From: Ruegeria denitrificans
GTDB lineage: Bacteria; Pseudomonadota; Alphaproteobacteria; Rhodobacterales; Rhodobacteraceae
DNA: 64,000 nucleotides
Direction of reading: 5' to 3'
Assembly: GCF_001458295.1 (NCBI RefSeq)
Contig: NZ_CYUD01000002.1
Span: 1-64,000 of the forward strand
The translations under genes and the position numbers were made by a program. Position 1 is the first letter of the stretch. Each line of letters begins with the position of its first letter. The notes beneath the pieces are model-generated. The model ran no database searches. It was given only the letters and a program-made list of their open reading frames with translations, and was not told where the DNA came from. This document shows, in pieces, positions 37,595-46,396 of the stretch.

Positions 37595-38338
37595 TCAGCC
37601 TTTATCCTTCCAACGGACCATCTGACGCATGATCCCGTGCAACATCTGCACATCGGACCGGGTCATCCGCATACGGGACCACAGATTGCGCAGATTGGTC
37701 TTCATGCCTTCGGCCTTTTCCGGCGGGTAGAAGAAGCCCGCCTCATCCAGTCGATCCTCGTAATGTTCGACCAGTTTCTCGACCTCGATCCCCGTGGCCC
37801 AGTCACCCTTGCCCAGATCGGTGGCTTCATGCACCACATCACCGCTCTGACGCATCCACTCATAGGCAGTGAGCAACACGCATTGGCCAAGGTTCAGAGA
37901 GGCATATTCCGGGTTCACCGGAACCGAGATGATGGCGTTGGCCTTGGCGATATCTTCATTCTCAAGTCCCGCGCGCTCAGGTCCGAACAGGACAGAAACC
38001 TTTTCACCAGCCGCAACCTTTTCGGCCGCGATCTGCATCGCGCGTTCAGGGCTGTAGACCGGCTTAGTCAGGCCCCGTTGCCGTGCGGTTGTAGCGAAGA
38101 CAAAGGTGCTGTCGGCCAGCGCTCCGGCCAAATCGTCGAACAGCTGCGCTTCGTCCAGCAATCGCCCGGCCCCGCTGGACATTGCCACCGCTTTTGGGTT
38201 CGGCCAGCCATCGCGGGGCGCTACGATCCGCATCCGGTCCAACCCGAAATTCCACATCGCCCGCGCGGCGGCGCCGATGTTTTCACCCATCTGAGGGCGC
38301 ACGAGCACAAAAGAGGGCTGGGATGTATCGCTGGGCAT
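37595..38338 (-). CDS. trmJ: TrmJ-type tRNA/rRNA 2'-O-methyltransferase (SpoU family)
   Basis: This 247-residue protein has the trefoil-knot motifs 'LVRPQMGENIGAAARAMWNFG', 'VLFGPERAGLENEDIAKA' and 'SLNLGQCVLLTAYEW' of SpoU/TrmJ enzymes, which methylate position 32 of tRNAs. CGGAGAC precedes the ATG. It is separated from thiE by a divergent gap of 154 bp. Confidence 0.88.
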   Translation of the reverse strand: MPSDTSQPSFVLVRPQMGENIGAAARAMWNFGLDRMRIVAPRDGWPNPKAVAMSSGAGRLLDEAQLFDDLAGALADSTFVFATTARQRGLTKPVYSPERAMQIAAEKVAAGEKVSVLFGPERAGLENEDIAKANAIISVPVNPEYASLNLGQCVLLTAYEWMRQSGDVVHEATDLGKGDWATGIEVEKLVEHYEDRLDEAGFFYPPEKAEGMKTNLRNLWSRMRMTRSDVQMLHGIMRQMVRWKDKG

Positions 38339-38492
38339 GGTTGTCTCCGGAAAACTTGGCCTGCTGTAATCGGCGCGCTGGCGCAGGGCAAGGCGTCCGA
38401 TTGGTCAATTGCGCCTTAAACCGGCATAAAAGTTTGCTTCCCCGGCACAATCCGCTAAACCGCGCCAAAGACTGAAAGCGAAGGACGCGCCA

Positions 38493-39110
38493 ATGGACAC
38501 CCCCGAGCAGCCGCAGATTTACCTGATCACCCCGCCGACCATCTCGTTAAGCACCTTTCCCGACCAACTTGGCCGCGTTCTGGACGGTGCCGAGATCGCC
38601 TGCATCCGACTGGCACTGGCTGGCAATGACGAAGATGCCATCGCCCGCGCCGCCGATGCCTGCCGCGAAGTGGCCCATGCGCGCGACGTGGCGTTGGTGA
38701 TCTTGAATCATGTTCTGCTGGCGCAACGGTTGGGGCTGGACGGGGTACATCTGGACGACGCCGCGCGCTCGGTCCGGTTCGCACGAAAGGAATTGGGGGC
38801 AGACGCCATCGTTGGCAGCTTTTGCGGTGCATCCAGCCATGATGGTATGTCGGCTGGCGAGGCTGGCGTGGATTATGTCGCCTTTGGCCCGTTGGGCGCG
38901 TCAACCCTGGGTGATGGCACCACGGCTGAAAAGGATCTGCTCCAATGGTGGTCCGAGACTATCGAGGTTCCGGTTGTCGCCGAAGGTGGCCTGACCCCCG
39001 AGCTGGTCCGTGACCTAGCCCCCTGCACCGATTTTTTCGGCATCGGGGATGAGATCTGGTCACAGGACGACCCGCTTGCCGCGTTGAAAGCCCTCACCGA
39101 CGCGATGTGA
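38493..39110 (+). CDS. Thiamine-phosphate synthase-like protein
   Basis: This 205-residue TIM barrel resembles ThiE: 'LDGVHL' and 'VDYVAFGPLGASTLGDG' correspond to its phosphate-binding loops, and 'VVAEGGLTPELV' to the late glycine loop. The gene is isolated from other thiamine genes and the catalytic set is incomplete by eye, so a TenI-like regulator or related role is possible. Confidence 0.7.
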   Translation: MDTPEQPQIYLITPPTISLSTFPDQLGRVLDGAEIACIRLALAGNDEDAIARAADACREVAHARDVALVILNHVLLAQRLGLDGVHLDDAARSVRFARKELGADAIVGSFCGASSHDGMSAGEAGVDYVAFGPLGASTLGDGTTAEKDLLQWWSETIEVPVVAEGGLTPELVRDLAPCTDFFGIGDEIWSQDDPLAALKALTDAM

Positions 39111-39155
39111 GCCTTAACTCTTGCACCCACGTCGGGCCTACGGCATGACACGGAC

Positions 39156-40049
39156 ATGACTCAGAACAGCGAAATCCTGTGTATCGGCTCGGTCCTGTGG
39201 GACATTATCGGGCGTTCCGCCAGTGCCATGCGGCAGGGTTCGGACGTGCCGGGGCGGATCACCCGCCTGCCCGGCGGTGTGGCCATGAATATCGCCATGA
39301 CGTTGGTGCGGTTCGGCATGACTCCGACCCTTTTGACAGCTATTGGCCGCGACCCCGAAGGGGATGAGCTGGTCAACGCCTGTTCACGGCTAGGCATGGT
39401 CACGGACCACATCTACCGCTCGCAGGATTTGCCGACGGACAGGTACATGGCCGTCGAAGGGGCCAATGGCCTGATTGCGGCAATTGCCGACGCGCATTCG
39501 CTTGAGGCAGCCGGGGCCAAAATCCTGCGCCCCTTGATGCACGGGCCGCTGGGGTACGAGAACACTCCGTTCCAGGGCCCGATCGCGCTGGATGGCAACC
39601 TGACGCTAACCCTTTTGGAAGAAATCGCCCAAAGCCCCGCTTTTGCGCGGGCTGACCTGCGTGTAGCCCCAGCTTCGCCCGGTAAGGCTGAGCGTCTGCT
39701 GCCTTTCCTAAAACACGCCCGTGCCACGCTTTATGTGAACCTCGAAGAGGCTGGCATCCTGTGCCAGCGCGAATTCAAGGATTCCGAAAGCGCCGCCAAA
39801 GGCTTGCTGGATCGCGGCGCGGTGCGGGTGCTGGTCACCGATGGCGGCAACTCGGCCACCGTCGGCAGCGCTGACAAAATCCTGACCCAAACACCCCCGT
39901 CCGTTCTGGTCACCCGTGTGACCGGCGCGGGTGACACATTTATGGCGGCGCATATCGCGTCCGAGGCCAACGGTGCGTCCAGTGACGAAGCCCTGAGCCG
40001 CGCTCTGCACGCCGCTGCAACCTATGTTTCCGGAGAAACCCCACTGTGA
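39156..40049 (+). CDS. psuK: PfkB-family kinase, probable pseudouridine kinase
   Basis: This 297-residue ribokinase-fold protein has 'PGGVAMNIAMTLVRFG' near the N-terminus and the catalytic 'TGAGDTFMAAHI' (Asp as base) near the C-terminus. The next gene encodes the pseudouridine-5'-phosphate glycosidase and overlaps it by 4 bp, which points to pseudouridine as the substrate. Sequence alone gives only PfkB. Confidence 0.85.
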   Translation: MTQNSEILCIGSVLWDIIGRSASAMRQGSDVPGRITRLPGGVAMNIAMTLVRFGMTPTLLTAIGRDPEGDELVNACSRLGMVTDHIYRSQDLPTDRYMAVEGANGLIAAIADAHSLEAAGAKILRPLMHGPLGYENTPFQGPIALDGNLTLTLLEEIAQSPAFARADLRVAPASPGKAERLLPFLKHARATLYVNLEEAGILCQREFKDSESAAKGLLDRGAVRVLVTDGGNSATVGSADKILTQTPPSVLVTRVTGAGDTFMAAHIASEANGASSDEALSRALHAAATYVSGETPL

Positions 40050-40957
40050 TCGACATCCAATATTCCGCCGAGGTTCGCGCCGCCAAAGATGCGGGCCAGC
40101 CCATCGTCGCGCTGGAAAGCACCATCATCACGCATGGCATGCCCTACCCTCAGAACATCGAGGTGGCGGCACAGGTTCAGCAGGACGTCCGTGACGCTGG
40201 CGCGGTCCCGGCAACCATGGCTGTGATCAAAGGCAAACTGCATGTGGGCCTGGAAGACGACCAGTTGAAAGCCTTGGGGCAGGCTCAGGGCGTCGCCAAA
40301 ATTTCACGCGCGGATATGGCGGCCTGCATGTCGACCGGCGACACTGGGGCTACGACAGTGGCCGCCACGATGATTGCAGCGCGCTATGCCGGGATCGAGG
40401 TCTTTGCAACCGGTGGCATCGGTGGTGTGCATCAGGGGGCCGAGACATCATTTGACATCTCAGCCGATCTACACGAATTGGCGCAGACGCCCGTTACCGT
40501 TGTTGCCGCCGGCGCGAAGGCCATCCTGGATCTTGCCAAAACGCTTGAAGTGCTTGAAACGCTTGGCGTTCCGGTCATCGCGCATGGGCAAGACGAGTTC
40601 CCTGCCTTCTGGTCGGCCAAGTCCCCCTATGCCGCGCCCTTGCGCATGGACAACGCCGAAGACATCGCCAAGGCCCACGCCACCCGACGGGCGCTTGGCC
40701 TGCCCGGAGGGCAGCTGGTCGCCAACCCGATCCCGACCGCCGATCAAATCCCGGCCGAGAAACTGGCCCCCATTATCGCCTCGGCCCATGCCGATGCGGA
40801 AACGCATCGTATCACGGGCAAAGGGGTCACACCATACTTGCTGCAGCGGATTTACGAACAAACCGAGGGCCGCTCGCTGACCGCAAACATTGCGCTGGTC
40901 CGCAACAATGCCCGTCTTGCTGCAGGTGTCGCGATTGCGCTGAGCAATTCCAACTAG
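40046..40957 (+). CDS. psuG: Pseudouridine-5'-phosphate glycosidase
   Basis: This 303-residue protein uses a GTG start overlapping the psuK stop. It matches PsuG throughout, with 'ALESTIITHGMPYPQN', 'FATGGIGGVHQGAE' and 'SAGAKAILD'-type 'AAGAKAILDLAKTLE', whose Lys is the Schiff-base residue in PsuG. It cleaves pseudouridine-5'-phosphate to uracil and ribose-5-phosphate. Confidence 0.93.
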   Translation: MIDIQYSAEVRAAKDAGQPIVALESTIITHGMPYPQNIEVAAQVQQDVRDAGAVPATMAVIKGKLHVGLEDDQLKALGQAQGVAKISRADMAACMSTGDTGATTVAATMIAARYAGIEVFATGGIGGVHQGAETSFDISADLHELAQTPVTVVAAGAKAILDLAKTLEVLETLGVPVIAHGQDEFPAFWSAKSPYAAPLRMDNAEDIAKAHATRRALGLPGGQLVANPIPTADQIPAEKLAPIIASAHADAETHRITGKGVTPYLLQRIYEQTEGRSLTANIALVRNNARLAAGVAIALSNSN

Positions 40958-41021
40958 GATTAGCCTATTGTACCAAGACGCCGGACTGCTTAACTAATTC
41001 GGCAAACCACTCAGGATCGCA

Positions 41022-41699
41022 ATGAACACACCGTTTGACGAAGAACCCCACCGTAGACCGGGCCTGTTATCCCGGCTGCGCGCGTCTTTTCTGACGGGCA
41101 TTGTTGTTATTGCGCCTGTCTGGCTGACGATCTGGCTGATCTGGTCGGTCGTTGGCTGGATCGACAGCGCCGTTCTGCCGCTGATCCCGCAACAGTTCCA
41201 GCCTCAGCAATATGTGGGCATCAACCCGCGCGGTGTTGGTGTCATCATCTTTCTGGCGTTTACCGTTTTGGTGGGTTGGATCGCCAAGGGTATTCTTGGT
41301 CGATCCTTAATTTCTTTCGCCGAAAGCGTGGTCGAGCGGATGCCCGTCATCCGCTCGGTCTATTCCGGCATCAAACAGATCTCTGAGACGGTTTTTGCCC
41401 AGACCGAACGCTCTTTCGAGAAAGCCTGCCTTATCCAGTATCCCCGCCGTGGCATATGGGCCATCGGCTTTGTGTCGACCACCGCGCGCGGTGAGGTCAG
41501 TGAACGGGCGGAAACGAGTGGCGCATTGCTGAGCGTCTTCGTCCCCACAACCCCGAACCCGACCTCGGGCTTTCTGCTGTTCTTCCCCGAAGAAGACGTC
41601 ATTCTGTTGGACATGTCCATTGAGGATGCGGCCAAGCTGGTGATTTCGGCAGGGCTGGTTTACCCCAACGATAAAGACCCGACACAACCGCCTGAATAA
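41022..41699 (+). CDS. DUF502-family membrane protein
   Basis: This 225-residue protein has two N-terminal membrane helices and the DUF502 segment 'RMPVIRSVYSGIKQISETVF', followed by a soluble beta-rich domain. It is found widely in proteobacteria with no firm function. It starts 64 bp after psuG and is convergent with the patatin gene, its stop directly abutting that gene's stop. Confidence 0.8.
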   Translation: MNTPFDEEPHRRPGLLSRLRASFLTGIVVIAPVWLTIWLIWSVVGWIDSAVLPLIPQQFQPQQYVGINPRGVGVIIFLAFTVLVGWIAKGILGRSLISFAESVVERMPVIRSVYSGIKQISETVFAQTERSFEKACLIQYPRRGIWAIGFVSTTARGEVSERAETSGALLSVFVPTTPNPTSGFLLFFPEEDVILLDMSIEDAAKLVISAGLVYPNDKDPTQPPE

Positions 41700-42725
41700 T
41701 CAGCCGAACATCTCGGGCAAGCTGACCGTACTTTGCTGGCCCAGATCATCTTTGTTGTCTGACAGGAACCTATGAGTTGCCGCGCGGCCAGCCTCTTTCA
41801 ACTTGTGCAAGACCACCGGATTCGGCACCGTCTTTGTCGCCACGGACAGATCGTTCATCAGTGCATCATCGGCAATCATGTGGACCAGTACCCGGTTCAT
41901 CTCACCCGGTTTCAATTTTCCCTCGGCCAACAAACGCTGTACGAAATTGATCGCGCGTAGTTCACGGAAAAGGGATGAATTAAAGCTGATTTCGTTAATC
42001 CGATTCTGGATTTGCTGCGGCGTTTTCGGCACCTCGTCCCGCTCAAGCGGGTTGATGTTCACAATCACCACGTCGTCCGGCAAATCGGTTTCGAACAAAG
42101 GGTACAGGGCCGGGTTTCCGGTATAGCCGCCATCCCAATAGGCTTCGGTCCTGCCGGATTTGGGGTCGAAAATCTCGACCGCCTGAAACAGGTTCGGCAG
42201 GCAGGCCGAAGCCAATATCGCATCCGTCGAAACCTCATCCCCGGTAAAGACCCGTATCTTACCGCTGCGTACACAGGTGGCACAGACAAACAGGCGCGGG
42301 CCTTCATCGGCGCATATTTCGTCGAAATTAAAGCGGTCCACCACCGACTCGAGCGGGTTGCGATAGAACGGGCCGTAAGCATAGGGCGACACCAGCCGCG
42401 ACCAGGCATCCCCCACAGAAAACGGCAGAGAATATTCCATGGCATGCGCGATCTGTGCAGGCTCGATTGCCTGCATCCAATTGGCAAGGCGCATGTCACC
42501 TACGGCGCCCATACGCGACCACAGCCCATCCAAACTGGCCCGCGCGCCGTCACGCCCATTGCGTACCATTCCGGATTTGAACGCCGCCCCATTCAGCGCC
42601 CCGGCCGAAGTTCCGGTGATCGCGGCAACCTCGATATCATCTTCGTCCAGCAGCCGGTCCAGAACACCCCAGGTAAAGGCGCCATGTGCGCCGCCGCCCT
42701 GTAGGGCCAAATTGATCCGTTTCAT
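41700..42725 (-). CDS. Patatin-like phospholipase
   Basis: This 341-residue protein has the oxyanion loop 'LQGGGAHGAFTWGVL', the nucleophile 'GTSAG' (about residue 41) and the catalytic Asp in 'WDGGYTGNP'. It is the Ser-Asp dyad lipase fold. It lies 15 bp after bdhA on the same strand, so it may act on lipids or on polyhydroxybutyrate granules whose monomer BdhA oxidises (inference). Confidence 0.85.
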   Translation of the reverse strand: MKRINLALQGGGAHGAFTWGVLDRLLDEDDIEVAAITGTSAGALNGAAFKSGMVRNGRDGARASLDGLWSRMGAVGDMRLANWMQAIEPAQIAHAMEYSLPFSVGDAWSRLVSPYAYGPFYRNPLESVVDRFNFDEICADEGPRLFVCATCVRSGKIRVFTGDEVSTDAILASACLPNLFQAVEIFDPKSGRTEAYWDGGYTGNPALYPLFETDLPDDVVIVNINPLERDEVPKTPQQIQNRINEISFNSSLFRELRAINFVQRLLAEGKLKPGEMNRVLVHMIADDALMNDLSVATKTVPNPVVLHKLKEAGRAATHRFLSDNKDDLGQQSTVSLPEMFG

Positions 42726-42740
42726 GACCCCACTCCTAAC

Positions 42741-43514
42741 TCAAAGAGCTGTCCAGCCCCCATCCACTGAGATCGCCGTCCCGGTAATCTGCGCAGCAGC
42801 ATCCGAACACAGGAAAACCGTGGTCCCGCCTAGCTGCTCAACCGTTGCGAACTCTTTCGAAGGTTGACGTTCCAACATTACGTTCTTGATCACGTCCTCG
42901 CGGCTCATACCGTATTCCTTCATCGTGTCGGGGATCTGCGCCTCGACCAATGGCGTCAACACGTAACCCGGGCAAATCGCGTTGCAGGTGATCGGTTCCT
43001 GTGCAGTTTCCAGCGCTACAGTTTTGGTCATCCCGACCACACCATGTTTGGCGGCGACATAGGCTGCCTTGTAGGGCGACGCTGTCAGTCCGTGCGCAGA
43101 GGCAATATTCACGATCCGGCCCCACCCGGCATTGCGCATCATCGGCAAAGCTGCGGCCATGGTGTGATAGGCCGAGTTCATGTTGATCGCGATGATCGCA
43201 TCCCATTTGTCGACCGGGAACTGATCAATCGGTGAGACGTGTTGAATGCCAGCGTTGTTCACGAGGATGTCGCAGGCCCCTGCCTTTTCGATCAAAGCGC
43301 GGCATTCATCCCCCTTGGACATGTCTGCCTTGATGTAGCGCGCGTTGGTTCCGGTCTCCTGCGAAATCTCGGCGGCCAGCGCGTGATCTTCATCCCGGTC
43401 GGTGAACGAGTTTAGAACCACGTTCGCCCCGGCCTTCGCCAGTTCGCGGGCGACACCCAAACCAATCCCCGAATTTGACCCTGTAATAATCGCTGTTTTT
43501 CCTGCCACGCTCAT
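42741..43514 (-). CDS. bdhA: 3-hydroxybutyrate dehydrogenase
   Basis: This 257-residue SDR has 'ITGSNSGIGLGVAREL' for NAD+ binding, 'NNAGIQHVSPIDQFP', the 'YVAAKHG' active-site Tyr and Lys, and 'GYVLTPLVEAQI' as in BdhA. It interconverts 3-hydroxybutyrate and acetoacetate. GGAGAAAT precedes the ATG. Upstream on the same strand is a candidate small RNA ending about 100 bp before the gene. Confidence 0.9.
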   Translation of the reverse strand: MSVAGKTAIITGSNSGIGLGVARELAKAGANVVLNSFTDRDEDHALAAEISQETGTNARYIKADMSKGDECRALIEKAGACDILVNNAGIQHVSPIDQFPVDKWDAIIAINMNSAYHTMAAALPMMRNAGWGRIVNIASAHGLTASPYKAAYVAAKHGVVGMTKTVALETAQEPITCNAICPGYVLTPLVEAQIPDTMKEYGMSREDVIKNVMLERQPSKEFATVEQLGGTTVFLCSDAAAQITGTAISVDGGWTAL

Positions 43515-43616
43515 GAGATTTCTCCGTCAACATCCGCTTTGACCGCACAGTGCCATGCTGCACGTGCAAAGAAAACGGGGAAACATTTAGGTTCTGTATC
43601 CGGGGTGAATTTTGCC

Positions 43617-43645
43617 AAAAAAAACGCCCGCACGAAGCGGGCGTT
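43617..43645 (-). terminator. Intrinsic terminator of the candidate small RNA
   Basis: AACGCCCGC (43623-43631) pairs perfectly with GCGGGCGTT (43637-43645) around a 5-nt loop. On the minus strand it is followed by eight T. No plus- or minus-strand protein gene ends here. Confidence 0.8.
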
Positions 43646-43692
43646 AAGTTATTGAGGCAGGTTTCATACAGGCAAGAAACCTATCGAGCAGT
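43617..43692 (-). ncRNA. Candidate small RNA (about 76 nt) between bdhA and the SBP gene
   Basis: On the minus strand a promoter is followed by a 7-bp hairpin (AGGTTTC/GAAACCT with a 10-nt loop) and a strong terminator stem ending in eight T (43617-43624). No protein frame of this size is evident. The layout is that of a stand-alone, possibly Hfq-bound, small RNA. The alternative is an attenuating leader of bdhA. Confidence 0.6.
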
Positions 43693-43698
43693 GCAACC

Positions 43699-43727
43699 TT
43701 TATAAGCAATTCCTTGCATCCATCCAA
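43699..43727 (-). promoter_or_regulatory. Promoter of the candidate small RNA
   Basis: On the minus strand TTGGAT (43722-43727) and TATAAA (43699-43704) are 17 bp apart, close to the sigma-70 consensus and ideally spaced. The predicted start is near 43692. Confidence 0.55.
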
Positions 43728-43806
43728 GCTAAAAGTTTGAAAATAAGAAAAATCATCGGTACGGTGAATCCCAACAAAATAAGGCCTGAGCAGGATTGTT
43801 TCCAAA

Positions 43807-45621
43807 ATGCGCCCTGATTATCTACGCCCCGTTCGCCATGTGATCGCGGGAATCACCTCTGTTTTTGCTGCCGCGATTGCTCATGCAGAATCGGCGCATG
43901 GCATAGCTATGTACGGCGACCCTGCCTTACCACCGGATTTTGTGTCTCTGCCCTATGCCAATCCCGAGGCTCCCAAAGGCGGAAAAGTCGTTTTCGGAAA
44001 TACCGGCGGCTATAACAGTTTGAACCCGTTTGTGCAAAAAGGCACGTCACCCTGGCAATTGCGATTTTGGACCCACGAAAGCCTAATGGGCCGGTCCTGG
44101 GACGAACCTTTCACTCTTTACGGGTTGTTAGCCGAATCAGTTGAGACTGCGCCAGACCGGTCCTGGGTCGAATTTACGCTGCGCGAAAACGCCAGATTTT
44201 CGGATGGCAACCCGGTCACCGTGGACGATGTGATCTGGTCATATGAGACTCTGGGCACCGAAGGACACCTGCGCTATCGCGGGTTGTGGGACAAGATCGA
44301 CGGTATTGAACAGACAGCCCCACGCACAGTCCGCGTCACTTTTAACGAACCGGACCGGGAATTGGCGCTGATCGCAGGATTGCGTCCGATCCTGCAAAAA
44401 GCGCAGTGGGAGGGGAAGGATTTCGCCAACGCTCCGTTGCACTACATTCCCATCGGGTCGGGCCCCTACTTCGTCGATAGTTATGAGGCGGGACGCTATG
44501 TGAATTTACGTCGCAATCCGGATTATTGGGGCGCTGACATTCCGTTCCGGCGCGGCACCATGAACCTGGATGACATTCGGATCGAATTCTATGGCGATGG
44601 CACAGTCCTGTTCGAAGCGTTCAAGGCGGGTGAATTGACCGCGGTCCGCGAATTCAACGCCGATAAATGGAATACTCAGTACAATTTCCCGGCCGTCCAG
44701 CGTGGCGACGTAATCAAGACCGAGATCCCGCACGGCAAACCCTCGGGCATGACCGGGTTTGTCATGAATACCCGCAAAGCCCCATTTGATGACTGGCGCG
44801 TCCGCGAAGCGATGCTGCTGGCTTTCAATTTCGAGTTTATCAACGACACGATCACGGGTGGTGCTCAACCCCGGATCACCTCATATTTCTCGGGCTCTGA
44901 TCTGGGTATGCAACCCGGCCCTGCCACTGGTCGGGTCGCTGAACTGCTGCAACCTTACACCAACGATTTGCCACCCGGTGCGCTTGAAGGGTATGCCCTG
45001 CCCGTCGGTGACGGTACCGCACGCAATCGCGCCAATATCCGCAGGGCCAACAAGCTGCTGACCGAGGCTGGCTGGACCATTCAGGACGGCGTATTGCGCA
45101 ATCAGAACGGCCAGGACTTCGCCATTACCGTTCTGCTGCAACAGGGCGATAGCGAAGGTCAGACGGCCATGGAAATCTATACCCGCGCGCTTGAGCGCCT
45201 GGGCATCAAGATCAATGTCGAACAAGTCGACAGTGCTCAGTTTGCCGGCCGCAATGCCGAGTTGGATTTCGACCTCACGTTCTTCCGCCGCGCGCTCTCT
45301 CTGTCACCGGGCAACGAACAGCGTTTGTATTGGGGCAGCCAAAACGCCGACACGCAGGGTACGCGCAACCTGATGGGCGTCGCCTCACCTGCCGTGGACG
45401 GGTTGATTGACGCCATGCTGGCCTCGGAAAGCCACGAAGATTTCGTCTCCGCCACCCGAGCACTTGACCGGGTATTGACTGCCGGTCGCTATGTCATTCC
45501 GATCTGGAATTTCGACGTCGGGCGCGTTGCCCACGCAAAAGAACTGAAGCAACCGCAGAGCTTGCCAATTTATGGCGACGGACCCGAGTATATGCCGCAG
45601 GTCTGGTGGTACGAAGAGTGA
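43807..45621 (+). CDS. Extracellular peptide-binding protein (YejA/OppA-like, family 5)
   Basis: This 604-residue protein has an N-terminal signal peptide ending near 'AAIAHA' and the family opening 'HGIAMYGDPALPPDFVSLPYANPEAPKGG'. 'YGLLAESVETAPD' and 'FTLRENARFSDGNPVTVDDVIWSYE' are typical of SBP family 5. It binds peptides or peptide-like compounds for an ABC importer, but no permease or ATPase gene is adjacent, so it is an orphan in this window. Confidence 0.9.
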   Translation: MRPDYLRPVRHVIAGITSVFAAAIAHAESAHGIAMYGDPALPPDFVSLPYANPEAPKGGKVVFGNTGGYNSLNPFVQKGTSPWQLRFWTHESLMGRSWDEPFTLYGLLAESVETAPDRSWVEFTLRENARFSDGNPVTVDDVIWSYETLGTEGHLRYRGLWDKIDGIEQTAPRTVRVTFNEPDRELALIAGLRPILQKAQWEGKDFANAPLHYIPIGSGPYFVDSYEAGRYVNLRRNPDYWGADIPFRRGTMNLDDIRIEFYGDGTVLFEAFKAGELTAVREFNADKWNTQYNFPAVQRGDVIKTEIPHGKPSGMTGFVMNTRKAPFDDWRVREAMLLAFNFEFINDTITGGAQPRITSYFSGSDLGMQPGPATGRVAELLQPYTNDLPPGALEGYALPVGDGTARNRANIRRANKLLTEAGWTIQDGVLRNQNGQDFAITVLLQQGDSEGQTAMEIYTRALERLGIKINVEQVDSAQFAGRNAELDFDLTFFRRALSLSPGNEQRLYWGSQNADTQGTRNLMGVASPAVDGLIDAMLASESHEDFVSATRALDRVLTAGRYVIPIWNFDVGRVAHAKELKQPQSLPIYGDGPEYMPQVWWYEE

Positions 45622-45968
45622 CTAAATAAAGCCCGTTGCCTGCCTGGTCCGCTGCAAGTTCGTCAATGCGATGATCTCTTGCATCTACAGGTTTATTTCC
45701 CAAGGAATGCCCCAGCAATTCGCCGCCCAGTTCGGCGGATTTCGGCACATGGATCAAACAACACAATATTTGGTATCCAAAAAATGTGATTTCGCCACAA
45801 TTTGCAATAAACCCAATTTCCAGCTTAAGCTAAAGAAACACCTACAAGGGACTTTACTGACAAGGCCCAGACGATATAACCTGTTGGCATTTAAACGTGC
45901 TGTTTGACCTGATTAGTTCTGATTATTTCGCTAGATAGCTTGGCATGCGGCACGTCATACTTGGATTT
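45622..45968. other. Intergenic stretch without evident gene
   Basis: This 347-bp stretch after the SBP gene is AT-richer than the flanks. Frames in it are short and lack ribosome binding sites. It leads into the double hairpin at 45969-46041. Confidence 0.5.
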
Positions 45969-46041
45969 TACGGACCGGCCTCCACTCACTCCAACCTCAG
46001 GTCCGTAGGCCCGTTGCGTATCGTGCGCGACGGGCCTTTTT
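45969..46041 (+). ncRNA. Candidate small RNA or 3'-UTR element: two hairpins ending in a terminator
   Basis: TACGGACC (45969-45976) pairs perfectly with GGTCCGTA (46000-46007), exposing a 23-nt loop that contains CCUCC. A second hairpin pairs AGGCCCGT (46007-46014) with ACGGGCCT (46030-46037), followed by a T-run. CCUCC in a loop could bind ribosome binding sites, as in some rhodobacterial small RNAs. The 5' end is unknown; no clear promoter boxes were found. The alternative is the end of the SBP transcript 350 bp upstream. Confidence 0.45.
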
Positions 46042-46159
46042 GACCCAACGTAAGCCTCACTAGGGTGCGACATTTTGTCATGCGCTCCGACTCTGGCCTG
46101 CTCCGTACCCTGTTGCAAGGGCCGAGCAGCCGTGAAACCCGAACTACGGAAGCTGACTG

Positions 46160-46396
46160 ATGTTGAACTGGACTGACCTGCTGCAAGACTGGGACGCTAT
46201 GTATTCCCGCGCCAAACGGCGTTTTCCGAATCTGCGCGATCAGGACAAGGTGCGGCTTAGTAAGGATCGAAAAAGGTTCGAAGCGTATTTGGCCGAACGC
46301 CACCACCTGACCGTAAATGAAGCCCACGAAGAACTTGAGGATTTTCTGTTTACCGAAGGACTGAACCGCGAGTTCAGCCGCTCCTTAAGTAAGTGA
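46160..46396 (+). CDS. Small conserved-looking hypothetical protein
   Basis: This 78-residue protein is charged and helical ('YSRAKRRFPNLRDQDKVRLSKDRKRFEAYLA', in part), with no membrane segment or signal. No family is recognised. It overlaps the 3' end of the convergent cupin-regulator gene by 12 bp. Confidence 0.6.
   Translation: MLNWTDLLQDWDAMYSRAKRRFPNLRDQDKVRLSKDRKRFEAYLAERHHLTVNEAHEELEDFLFTEGLNREFSRSLSK

Noticed and set aside
45671..45907. 78-codon ORF in the gap after the SBP gene
   Set aside because: No ribosome binding site and no protein-like composition; it is in an AT-rich gap.
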